Shown: positions 1 to 6,164, numbered from the stretch's first letter. The stretch: DNA of 7,834 bases from an uncultured Actinomycetes bacterium (GCA_946479725.1 CAMLHB010000108.1:1-7834); one strand, 5' to 3'. Notes: generated by a model not told the origin, from the letters alone. Translations and numbers: made by a program.

Positions 1-229
1 CGTCGTCGCCGGTCACCGCGATCACCATGTCGGCGCGCTGGATCCCGGCCCGCTCCAGCACCCAGAGCTCGGAGGCGTCGCCGTAGGAGACGTTGTGCTC
101 GAGCTCCTGCTCGACGGTCAGGTAGCGGCGACGGTCGCTCTCGATCAGGGTTACCTCGTGGCCCTTGTCGAGCAGCTCGCGGGCGAGGTTCCACCCCACC
201 TTGCCGGCGCCGACGACGATGATGTACAT
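1..229 (-). CDS. TrkA/RCK_N NAD-binding regulator, N-terminal part (cut by window edge)
   Basis: Seventy-six N-terminal residues of a TrkA-type regulator that continues past the left edge. The protein opens with a Rossmann beta strand and the dinucleotide loop GAGKVG (residues 7-12), then the end of the second strand LIES with an acidic residue at Glu30, as in NAD(H)-binding RCK_N domains. A VSYGDAS segment typical of the TrkA fold follows, then RADMVIAVTGDD at the edge. In this family RCK_N domains bind NAD(H) or other nucleotides at the cytoplasmic face of K+ transporters and gate them. The ATG at 229 is preceded by a purine-rich GGGGAGGG about 9 nt upstream, a good ribosome binding site. 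Only 16 nt separate it from the stop of the preceding trkA-like gene, so the two are probably co-transcribed. Whether a C-terminal RCK_C domain is present cannot be seen here. Confidence 0.9.
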   Translation of the reverse strand, partial: MYIIVVGAGKVGWNLARELLDKGHEVTLIESDRRRYLTVEQELEHNVSYGDASELWVLERAGIQRADMVIAVTGDD

Positions 230-245
230 GCGCTCCAGCCCTCCC

Positions 246-710
246 CTACGCCGCCGCCGGCGCGTCGTCGGAGGAGCCGCCACGGGTGGCGGCGTCGCGC
301 ACCGCGCCCTCGAGCATGTCGATCGCGACCCGGGTCGGGCAGACCGTGTTCAGGCCCTGGCGCTGGTACCACTCGGCCCGCAGCGGGTCGAGCACGCGGG
401 AGATCACGGTCGGCACCTCGTAGCGGCGCTGGGCGATCTGGGCGATGACGATGTTGGTGTTGTCGCCGTCGGTGGAGGCGATGAAGACGTCGGCGTCCTC
501 GATCCCGGCCGCCTCCAGCGCCTCGGTCTCGAGCCCGGCGCCGACGGTGAACTGGCCGCCGAGGTCCTCCCAGCTCTTCTCCAGGCCGACCTCGAGGCGC
601 GCGTGCGACTCGGGGTCCTCGTCGAGGCAGGAGACCTGGTGACCCTCGCGGAGCATCGCTCGGGCGACCGAGGAGCCAACCCGGCCGCAGCCGACGATCA
701 GAACGAACAT
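246..710 (-). CDS. TrkA-type NAD-binding (RCK_N) protein, single-domain, 154 aa
   Basis: A cytosolic regulator of the TrkA/RCK_N family. The Rossmann loop GCGRVG lies at residues 7-12 and the acidic end of strand 2 is Asp30 (CLDED). The segment GIEDADVFIASTDGDNTN (about 70-87) is the usual TrkA strand-4/loop, and the domain ends with a helix near residues 128-140. The remaining tail (GGSSDDAPAAA) is low-complexity, so there is no RCK_C domain: typical TrkA/KtrA/CeoB proteins are about 220 aa, this one 154. It may act as a pair with the TrkA protein encoded 16 nt downstream. The ATG at 710 is fixed by an in-frame stop (the TGA of the upstream permease, 12 codons earlier) with no other start codon between. 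There is no clear Shine-Dalgarno, but a TAGTAT hexamer ends 7 nt before the ATG. The role in K+ control is inferred from family. Confidence 0.9.
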   Translation of the reverse strand: MFVLIVGCGRVGSSVARAMLREGHQVSCLDEDPESHARLEVGLEKSWEDLGGQFTVGAGLETEALEAAGIEDADVFIASTDGDNTNIVIAQIAQRRYEVPTVISRVLDPLRAEWYQRQGLNTVCPTRVAIDMLEGAVRDAATRGGSSDDAPAAA

Positions 711-717
711 TGCCGGG

Positions 718-723
718 ATACTA
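718..723 (-). promoter_or_regulatory. Candidate -10 element for leaderless trkA-like transcript
   Basis: On the minus strand TAGTAT (TANNNT type) lies in the 33-nt gap and ends 7 nt before the ATG at 710. No Shine-Dalgarno is visible there. This spacing would place transcription start at or next to the start codon. I see no convincing -35 hexamer. Inferred from position and motif only. Confidence 0.35.
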
Positions 724-727
724 GATG

Positions 728-743
728 CGCGCCTGGGGGCGCG
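728..743 (-). terminator. Short GC hairpin just after permease stop codon
   Basis: On the minus strand CGCGCC, a 4-nt loop CCCA, and GGCGCG form a perfect 6-bp all-GC stem that starts directly after the TGA of the second permease (746-744). No U-tract follows, so it is not a classical intrinsic terminator. It could be an attenuator, an RNA 3'-end stabiliser, or chance in GC-rich DNA. It lies just upstream of the candidate -10 at 718-723. Confidence 0.3.
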
Positions 744-2741
744 TCACCCAGCGGGTTCAGGTGGAGCCGTGAGGAGTACCCGGCAGGGGGCTTTCTTCAG
801 CACGTACTCGGTCGCCGCGCCGATCTCCGCCGGCTTCGCCGCGCCGATCCCGCCGAAGACGCCACCGCCGCGGATCTTGGTCGGCGCCTCCCCCCCGATC
901 ACGATCGCTTCGGCGTTGCTGCGCCGCGCCGCCTCGAGGATCCCGGCGCCGACCTTGCGGGCGCGGATCACGTCGGTGACGACCTCGACGTCCTCGTACT
1001 CCTCGCCCACCTCGCGCGCCCGCTCCAGCGCCCGCCGCGCCTGCTCCTCGCGCTCCTTCGGCAGCACCGCGTCGAGCGGCAGGGTCAGCGGCACCTCGAT
1101 CACGTAGACGACGTCGAGCCGGGAGTCGTGGCCGCCCTTCGGCGTCCCCGCCTCGGCCGCCGCCAGCCGCCCCGCGGTGGCGACGATGTCGTCGTCGAAC
1201 TTGGTCCCGAAGACCGGCACGAGGATGTTGCTGAATTCGATCTCCGGCACCTGCTTGGTCAGCGCCCGCTCGGTCACCGAGACCCGCTTGGTCAGCGTCG
1301 TCCCCTCGAAGACCCTGCGGTAGACGACGTAGAAGGTGAGGCCGAAGACCATCCAGCCGAGCCCAACCCAGCGCGCGGTCGTGTGGTAGGCGAGGACACT
1401 GATGAAGGCGAGCCCGCTGACCACGGCGGCGAAGATCGCCGGCAGCGGCAGCTCCGCATGCCCCCACGGGAACCCCATCGGGATCCGGAAGGGGCGGCGC
1501 TTTTCCGGCTGGGTGACCCGCAGGCGGATGATCGAGAGGTGGGCGATGGTGATCGCCAGGGTGGCGCCGAAGGCGTAGATCCCGGCCAGCAGCTTGACGC
1601 TGGTGGGGACGACGAGCCCGATCGCGATCAGGCCGCTGAGGACGATCGCCACGTAAGGCGTCGCGGTGCGGCGGTGCAGCTTGCCGAGCCAGCTGGGGAT
1701 CTGGCGGTTGATCGCCAGCGTGTAGATGTGGCGGGAGACGCCGAGCATCGAGGTGCTGGCGGCCCAGACGAGGACCGGGGTGGCGACGAGGGCGACGAAC
1801 CAGCGCATCGTGTCGGCGACCCAGGCCGGTTCGTAGGCGGAGACGACCCCCAGCACCGGCTCCTCGACGAACGCGCCGCCGAGCGCGGTGTGCGGACCGT
1901 GCGGGACGCCGACCACCGGCACCGCCATCAGCGCGATCGCCGCCATCCCGGCGTAGACCAGCGGCACCCCGATCGCGCCGACGGTGGCGACTCGCTTCAG
2001 GTCCTCACGGCTGACGTCGATGTCGGGGGCGAGGTCGGAGGCCGCCTCGATCCCGGCGTAGGCGAGCATCGCCACCACCGCGGCGTAGACGATGTCGCGG
2101 AAGCTCGGGTTGGTGAAGAGGTCGAGCTGGTCGGTCAGCCGGTCGGGGTGCATCACGACCAGCAGGCCGACGACGATCACCGCCAACTGCAGGCCGAGGT
2201 CGGCGAGCGCGAGGAAGGTCAGCGAGCCCTGCCGCTCGCGGCCGGTGATGTTGTAGATGTTGAGGACGCAGACGAGCACGATCACCGCGGTCGCGATCCC
2301 AACCTCCCAGCCCGGGTCGCCGAAGTCGCCGGTCACCGGCTCCAGGTAGTGCGGGACCGAGATCGCGGCCAGGGCGATGACGATCAGGTAGTCGATCAGG
2401 ATCGCCCAGCCGGCGATGAAGGCGATCAGCTCGTTGAAGGCGTGGCGGGCGAAGCTCGAGGAGCCGCCGCGCTCGCGGAACATCGCCCCGCCCTCGACGT
2501 AGGTGAGGGTCGTGAGGCCGAAGAGGAGGCCGGCGGCGAGGAAGATCAGCGGCGTCAGCCCGAGGCCGCGGTCGGCGACGACGCCGAGGGCGAAGTAGAT
2601 CGAGAAGCCGACCGCCGAGTAGGCGGCGGCGAACAGCGCCGGGACGCCGAGCCCGCGCATCAGCACCGGCTCCGAACGCGGCTCCTGCGGCCGCGGCGGC
2701 CGCTTGCCGTCCTCGCGCGGCGCGCCCTCGGGGGTGCTCAC
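744..2741 (-). CDS. APC-superfamily permease with C-terminal USP domain, paralog 2 (665 aa)
   Basis: A secondary transporter of the amino acid-polyamine-organocation (APC) superfamily fused to a cytosolic universal-stress-protein domain. A polar N-terminal tail (about 1-28) is followed by twelve hydrophobic segments, roughly 34-54, 62-81, 107-131, 146-163, 176-197, 214-235, 253-275, 312-332, 361-379, 384-407, 431-452 and 458-474. TM1 carries AAYSAVGFSIYFALG and TM6 carries AYAGIEAASD, keeping the GxE feature of the family. The USP part (about 501-658) starts with FSNILVPV and ends with a glycine-rich loop and GAATEYVLKKAPCRVLL, like the nucleotide-binding end of USP proteins. The GTG at 2741 overlaps the TGA of the 63-aa gene (GTGA), giving translational coupling. 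A start 85 codons earlier is possible in frame but would add an Arg/Pro-rich tail over two genes. The substrate is unknown: K+ (KimA-like) or amino acid are both plausible. It is clearly paralogous to the permease at 2926-4836, sharing GGSSSFARHAFNEL exactly. Confidence 0.9.
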   Translation of the reverse strand: MSTPEGAPREDGKRPPRPQEPRSEPVLMRGLGVPALFAAAYSAVGFSIYFALGVVADRGLGLTPLIFLAAGLLFGLTTLTYVEGGAMFRERGGSSSFARHAFNELIAFIAGWAILIDYLIVIALAAISVPHYLEPVTGDFGDPGWEVGIATAVIVLVCVLNIYNITGRERQGSLTFLALADLGLQLAVIVVGLLVVMHPDRLTDQLDLFTNPSFRDIVYAAVVAMLAYAGIEAASDLAPDIDVSREDLKRVATVGAIGVPLVYAGMAAIALMAVPVVGVPHGPHTALGGAFVEEPVLGVVSAYEPAWVADTMRWFVALVATPVLVWAASTSMLGVSRHIYTLAINRQIPSWLGKLHRRTATPYVAIVLSGLIAIGLVVPTSVKLLAGIYAFGATLAITIAHLSIIRLRVTQPEKRRPFRIPMGFPWGHAELPLPAIFAAVVSGLAFISVLAYHTTARWVGLGWMVFGLTFYVVYRRVFEGTTLTKRVSVTERALTKQVPEIEFSNILVPVFGTKFDDDIVATAGRLAAAEAGTPKGGHDSRLDVVYVIEVPLTLPLDAVLPKEREEQARRALERAREVGEEYEDVEVVTDVIRARKVGAGILEAARRSNAEAIVIGGEAPTKIRGGGVFGGIGAAKPAEIGAATEYVLKKAPCRVLLTAPPEPAG

Positions 2742-2929
2742 CGGCCCACCCAGGTCGAGAGCCAGAGCCGGCCGGCGCCGACGGCGAGGAAGACGATTCC
2801 CATTAGGAAACCGACCGAGGCGGGGCCGCCGCCGTCGGCGAGGGTGACGGCCAGGACCGCCAGCCCGATCGCCACGAAAGCGAGGGAGAGGGCGCGGACG
2901 GCGCCGCGGTAGACGCGCTCGCCGCTCAC
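2738..2929 (-). CDS. Small two-TM membrane protein between the APC-USP permeases (63 aa)
   Basis: I do not recognise this family. The protein has a short basic N-terminus (VSGERVYRGAVR), a hydrophobic helix at about 12-31, a glycine-rich turn (DGGGPAS), a second hydrophobic helix at about 38-54, and a short tail ending TWVGR, which predicts a helical hairpin in the membrane. Support for a real gene comes from the arrangement. Its GTG start at 2929 overlaps the TGA of the upstream permease as GTGA, and its own TGA overlaps the GTG of the downstream permease as GTGA. A GAGG motif sits 7 nt before the start. The obvious inference is a small accessory or assembly subunit of one or both permeases, made in step with them. 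The alternative is that this stretch is only part of an extended N-terminus of the downstream permease in another frame, but that frame is Arg/Pro-rich and unconvincing. Confidence 0.75.
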   Translation of the reverse strand: MSGERVYRGAVRALSLAFVAIGLAVLAVTLADGGGPASVGFLMGIVFLAVGAGRLWLSTWVGR

Positions 2930-4836
2930 CGCGCCACCTCGGCGAGAGCGGCACCGGGGACGGTCGGCGGCCTGTCGGTCGGGTCGGAGACGACAATCAC
3001 CCGGCAGGGGCGCTCGCCGAGGATCGTCTGCAGGGTCTTGTCATAGAGCGGGACGCCGTTGCGGTACCGCAGGCCGACGACGACCGCCTCGGCCTTGATC
3101 TCCGCCGCCTCGTCGGCGACCGAGTAGCCGGCCTGGCCCGGCCGCACCCGGGCGACGTGGCCGGTCACCCGCTGTCCCCCGATCAGTTTCGCCTCCTCGA
3201 TCTTCTGCTGCGCCTCGGCTTCTTGCTCCGGCATCGCCGCGTTCAGCGGCAGGTTGGTCGGCACCGTCAGCATCGAGTGGACGTGGATGCCGCGGCGACG
3301 CTTGCCGGCGAGCTTGACCGCCGTCGCCACCATCTCCGGCGAGAAGGATTCGTCGTCCTCGAAGCCGACGAGGACGCTGCGGTACTCGACCTCCTCGACC
3401 CCGAGCGGCTCCGGCAGCACCACCTTCACCGTCTCGGTCAGCGGCAGCTTCTGGTTGCGGCGGTAGAGGACGTAGACGGTGACGCCGAGGACCATCCAGC
3501 CGGCGCCGACCGCGAGCGTGCGCGGGTTGAGCGCCATGACGACGATCCAGGCGGCGAAGGTGCCGAGGCCGCCGAGCACCGCGGTCACCGGCACGTCGAA
3601 GCCGAAGGCGGGTGGGTTCAGCGGCGGTTTCCAGGTGCGCTCGACGTCGGGGTGCTTTCGCCGCAGCTGGATCACCGCGACGTGGGCGATCGTGAACGAG
3701 AGCATCGCCCCGAACGAGTACATCGTCGCCAGGAAGTCGGTCTGGCCCGGCAGCAGGGTGAGGATCGCGATCGCGGCGAAAATCAGGATCGCGATGTAGG
3801 GGGTGCGGTACTTCGGGTGGACCTGGCGCAGCCCCTCCGGCAGCTGGCGGTGCTGGCCCATCGAGTAGGTGAGACGGGAGACGCCGATCAGGCCGGCGTT
3901 GGTGGCGATCAGGAGGATCACGGCGGCGAGGACGCCGACGTAGTAGCGAAGGATTTCGGTCGGCGCCTCGGAGAGGCCGAGGTTCTCGACGATCCCGAGG
4001 ATCGGGTCGTCGGCGAACTTGCTGCCGAGCGCGGTCGCGTAGTGGCCGGCGCTGTCCTGGACCACGGGCATCGCCGAGAGGGCGACGATCGGGATCAGCA
4101 GGTAGAGACCGAGCACGGCGACGACGACGAGGCCGACGCTGTTGGGGATCGTCCGGGCCGCGTCCTTGGCCTCCTCGGCCATGTTGGAGATCGTCTCGAT
4201 CCCGGTGTAGGCGATCATCCCGACCGCGATCCCGAGTGCGAAGTCGCTCCAGGTCGGGGCGACGCCGAGGTGGATGTTGTCGACCAGGACCTGCGGGCTG
4301 AAGACGAGGACGAGGCCGATGCCGACGAGGACGACCTGGGTGGCGAGGTCGGCGACGGCGAGGACGAGATTCAGTTTCGCCGACTCCTCGGTGCCGCGGA
4401 TGTTGATCAGGGCGAGGGCGACGATCAGGACCGCGCCGCCGATGATGTCGCCCGGGCTGTCCCCCAGCCAGGGCCAGAATACGGCCAGGTAGTGGGGCAC
4501 GAAGAAGGCCGAGATCGCGACCGTGATCGTGTAGTTGAGCATCTGCCCCCAGGCGGCGATGAAGCTGACCAGCTCGTTGAAGGCGTGGCGGGCGAAGCTG
4601 GAGGAGCCGCCGGCCTCGGGGAACATCACCGTCGCCTCGGCGTAGGTGGCGGCGGTGGCGGCGAAGATCAGCCCGGAGACGACGAAGGCGACCGGGGTGA
4701 GGCCGAGGGCGAAGGCGGCGGTGACGCCGAGGGCGTAGTAGATCGAGGAGCCGACGTTGCCGTAGGCGGCGGAGAACAGGGCTCCGACGCCGTGGACGCG
4801 GCTCAGGGACTCGTCTCTGGGGATCCGCTGGGCCAT
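2926..4836 (-). CDS. APC-superfamily permease with C-terminal USP domain, paralog 1 (636 aa)
   Basis: A twelve-helix APC-superfamily transporter with a cytosolic C-terminal universal-stress-protein-like domain. Helices lie at about 17-40, 43-64, 91-118, 130-146, 158-180, 198-218, 233-255, 296-316, 347-363, 369-391, 415-435 and 441-458. TM1 has the flexible, small-residue stretch AAYGNVGSSIYYALG. TM6 has AYTGIETISN followed by EEAKDAARTIP, the standard APC loop after TM6. The domain at about 485-617 begins YRSVLVGF and ends GERPCRVIVV, matching the first and last strands of USP proteins. Its glycine loop (GLRYRNGVPL) does not fit the usual ATP-binding G-2x-G-9x-G-S/T pattern. The ATG at 4836 is immediately preceded by an in-frame TAG, so no earlier start exists. 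No strong ribosome site is visible. The gene begins 24 nt after the oxidase stop, and its TGA overlaps the GTG of the 63-aa gene. K+ uptake (KimA has the same APC plus USP architecture) is inferred, not shown. Confidence 0.9.
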   Translation of the reverse strand: MAQRIPRDESLSRVHGVGALFSAAYGNVGSSIYYALGVTAAFALGLTPVAFVVSGLIFAATAATYAEATVMFPEAGGSSSFARHAFNELVSFIAAWGQMLNYTITVAISAFFVPHYLAVFWPWLGDSPGDIIGGAVLIVALALINIRGTEESAKLNLVLAVADLATQVVLVGIGLVLVFSPQVLVDNIHLGVAPTWSDFALGIAVGMIAYTGIETISNMAEEAKDAARTIPNSVGLVVVAVLGLYLLIPIVALSAMPVVQDSAGHYATALGSKFADDPILGIVENLGLSEAPTEILRYYVGVLAAVILLIATNAGLIGVSRLTYSMGQHRQLPEGLRQVHPKYRTPYIAILIFAAIAILTLLPGQTDFLATMYSFGAMLSFTIAHVAVIQLRRKHPDVERTWKPPLNPPAFGFDVPVTAVLGGLGTFAAWIVVMALNPRTLAVGAGWMVLGVTVYVLYRRNQKLPLTETVKVVLPEPLGVEEVEYRSVLVGFEDDESFSPEMVATAVKLAGKRRRGIHVHSMLTVPTNLPLNAAMPEQEAEAQQKIEEAKLIGGQRVTGHVARVRPGQAGYSVADEAAEIKAEAVVVGLRYRNGVPLYDKTLQTILGERPCRVIVVSDPTDRPPTVPGAALAEVAR

Positions 4837-4860
4837 CTATGAGGGGCGAGAACAGGTCAC

Positions 4861-5952
4861 TCAGACCGAATATACGGACGCGACTGGCGCTCTCCGCAGG
4901 TGGGCGCGGGTGAGCTCGGCGGGCGTGTGGCAGCCGCAGAGACCGAGGGTCAGCTCCAGCTCGGCCCGCAGCAGGCCGAGGACGGCGCCGACGCCCTCCT
5001 GGCCGGCGGCGGCGAGGCCCCAGAGGGCGGGCCTGCCGACGAGGACGGCGTCGGCGCCGAGGGCGAGCGCGGTGGCGACGTCGACGCCGCGGCGGACGCC
5101 GCCGTCGACCAGCAGCGTCCCCCGCCCCTCGACCGCTTCGGCGACCTCGGGCAGGGCGTCGGCGGTGGCCAGGCAGCGGTCGAGCTGGCGCCCGCCGTGG
5201 TTGGAGACGACGACCCCGGCGGCGCCGTGCCCGAGAGCCAGCTCGGCGTCCTCGGCGGTGACGAGGCCCTTGACGAAGACGGGGATGCTGCATTCGGAGG
5301 CGAGGTCGGCGACGTCGTCCCAGGTGAGGGAGTGGTTCATCAGCGCGAAGGTCTGCTCGATCGTCAGCGCCCGCCCGCCGCTGGTGGCGGCGGTCAGGCT
5401 GGGCGTCCCCAGCTCCTGCGGCAGCGTGAAGCGGTTGCGGCGGTCGCGCTCGCGGTTGCCGCCGGGCGGGGCGTCGGCGGTCACGAGGATCGCCTCGAAG
5501 CCGGCGTCGATCGCCTCGTCCATCAGCGTCCGGGTGACGCCGGCGTCCTTGAAGGCGTAGAGCTGGAACCAGTGCCGGCCGCCGGGGGCGGCGGCGGCCA
5601 CCTCGGACGGGCGGGTGGTCGAGAGCGTCGAGAGGCACATCGCGGTGCCGGCCGCGGCGGCGCCGCGCGCCATCCCCGCCTCGGCTTCGGGGTGCGCCAT
5701 CCGCTGGTAGGCGACGGGGGCGACGAGGATCGGCATCTCGACGGGCTTGCCGAGAAGCTCGGTCCGCGTCGAGACCTCCCGCACGTCCCTCAGCACCCGC
5801 GGCCGCAGCCGCCAGTGCCCCCAGGCGGCGACGTTCTCCCGCAGGGTGGTCTCGTCCCCGGCGCCCCCGGCGAAGTAGTCGCGCGGCCCCTGCTCGAGCC
5901 GGGCTTCCCCCTCTCGCTCAGCGTCGGCGATGTTGATCCAGTCAGAGATCAC
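4861..5952 (-). CDS. FMN-dependent alpha-hydroxy-acid oxidase/dehydrogenase (363 aa)
   Basis: A cytosolic TIM-barrel flavoenzyme of the glycolate oxidase / lactate oxidase / L-lactate dehydrogenase family, which oxidises a 2-hydroxy acid to a 2-oxo acid with FMN. All expected catalytic positions are visible: Tyr26 (DYFAGGAGDE), Tyr132 (WFQLYAF), Arg167 (GGNRERD, closer to lactate oxidase than to plant glycolate oxidase), Lys228 (VFVKGL), His252 and Arg255 (SNHGGRQLD). The FMN phosphate site is VDGGVRRG (282-289) and GADAVLVGRPAL (299-310). The length of 363 aa is normal. The GTG start at 5952 is bounded by an in-frame TAG three codons upstream, and TAGGTT ends 6 nt before it. The true substrate (lactate, glycolate, mandelate or longer) and electron acceptor cannot be read from the sequence. 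It lies 24 nt upstream of the APC-USP permease and probably shares its transcript. Confidence 0.95.
   Translation of the reverse strand: MISDWINIADAEREGEARLEQGPRDYFAGGAGDETTLRENVAAWGHWRLRPRVLRDVREVSTRTELLGKPVEMPILVAPVAYQRMAHPEAEAGMARGAAAAGTAMCLSTLSTTRPSEVAAAAPGGRHWFQLYAFKDAGVTRTLMDEAIDAGFEAILVTADAPPGGNRERDRRNRFTLPQELGTPSLTAATSGGRALTIEQTFALMNHSLTWDDVADLASECSIPVFVKGLVTAEDAELALGHGAAGVVVSNHGGRQLDRCLATADALPEVAEAVEGRGTLLVDGGVRRGVDVATALALGADAVLVGRPALWGLAAAGQEGVGAVLGLLRAELELTLGLCGCHTPAELTRAHLRRAPVASVYSV
4869..4874 (-). promoter_or_regulatory. Possible internal -10 element before permease 1
   Basis: On the minus strand TATATT lies within the last codons of the oxidase gene in an AT-rich patch that stands out from the GC-rich surroundings. 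It would start transcription about 26 nt before the permease ATG at 4836. There is no matching -35 hexamer at 16-18 nt, so this is weak. Confidence 0.2.
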
Positions 5953-5958
5953 GGCGGG

Positions 5959-5964
5959 AACCTA
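5959..5964 (-). promoter_or_regulatory. Candidate -10 element for leaderless oxidase transcript
   Basis: TAGGTT on the minus strand (TANNNT type) ends 6 nt before the GTG start at 5952. The nearest purine-rich GGAG lies 12 nt upstream of the GTG, which is far for a ribosome site. The position fits a promoter whose transcript starts at or near the start codon. No clear -35 is seen. Confidence 0.35.
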
Positions 5965-6038
5965 CTCCGACTGCAATGGCGCCGAGCGCCGGGTCAGGGC
6001 GCGGGAACCACGAATTGATAAGGGGGGGGGTTGAGCGG

Positions 6039-6067
6039 GCAGTACCAATTGTGCCGCGCGCAGTACC
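6039..6067. repeat. Direct repeat GCAGTACC x2, 21-nt spacing
   Basis: GCAGTACC occurs at 6039-6046 and 6060-6067. The starts are 21 nt apart, about two turns of B-DNA, so both copies face the same side of the helix. A palindromic CAATTG (6046-6051) sits at the edge of the first copy. This is a possible operator for a factor binding in tandem, though two short repeats could be chance. Confidence 0.3.
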
Positions 6068-6093
6068 CCACCCCAGCGCCTCCCCCCACTCCC
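6066..6093 (-). other. Putative G-quadruplex motif upstream of esterase
   Basis: On the minus strand four G-runs of 4, 4, 6 and 3 (plus-strand C-runs at 6066-6069, 6071-6074, 6082-6087 and 6091-6093) are separated by loops of 1, 7 and 3 nt. This satisfies the usual G3+N1-7 quadruplex pattern. More runs follow at 6116-6120, 6122-6127 and 6154-6158. It lies on the template strand of the esterase promoter region. Whether it folds in the cell is not known. Confidence 0.4.
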
Positions 6094-6164
6094 TGGCGCC
6101 CGCGCGCGGGGTCGGCCCCCGCCCCCCTCTATTCCTTCGGGTGGTGTTGCCCGCCCCCTGACCC

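Noticed and set aside
165..2912. 915-codon open frame on the plus strand
   Set aside because: It lies antisense to the TrkA-like gene, permease 2 and the 63-aa gene. Its composition is Arg/Asp/Gly/His repeats with no domain, typical of spurious frames opposite GC-rich coding DNA.
2742..2996. Upstream start at 2996 for permease 2, adding 85 residues
   Set aside because: The extension is Arg/Pro-rich, would overlap the 63-aa gene and the end of permease 1, and the GTG at 2741 has a textbook GTGA overlap.
2428..4612. Near-identical DNA at 2428-2469 and 4571-4612 (one difference in 42 nt), looking like a direct repeat
   Set aside because: Both segments encode the same conserved stretch around GGSSSFARHAFNEL in the two paralogous permeases, so this is gene duplication with conserved coding, not a mobile or regulatory repeat.
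3157..4842. 561-codon plus-strand open frame, and a similar 372-codon one at 4900-6018
   Set aside because: Both are antisense shadows of well-supported minus-strand genes, rich in Asp/Glu/Gly/Val and lacking recognisable domains.
3041..5638. 865-codon open frame on the minus strand
   Set aside because: It runs in another frame across the oxidase and permease 1, which have clear conserved motifs. The product is Arg/Pro-rich low complexity without any fold.
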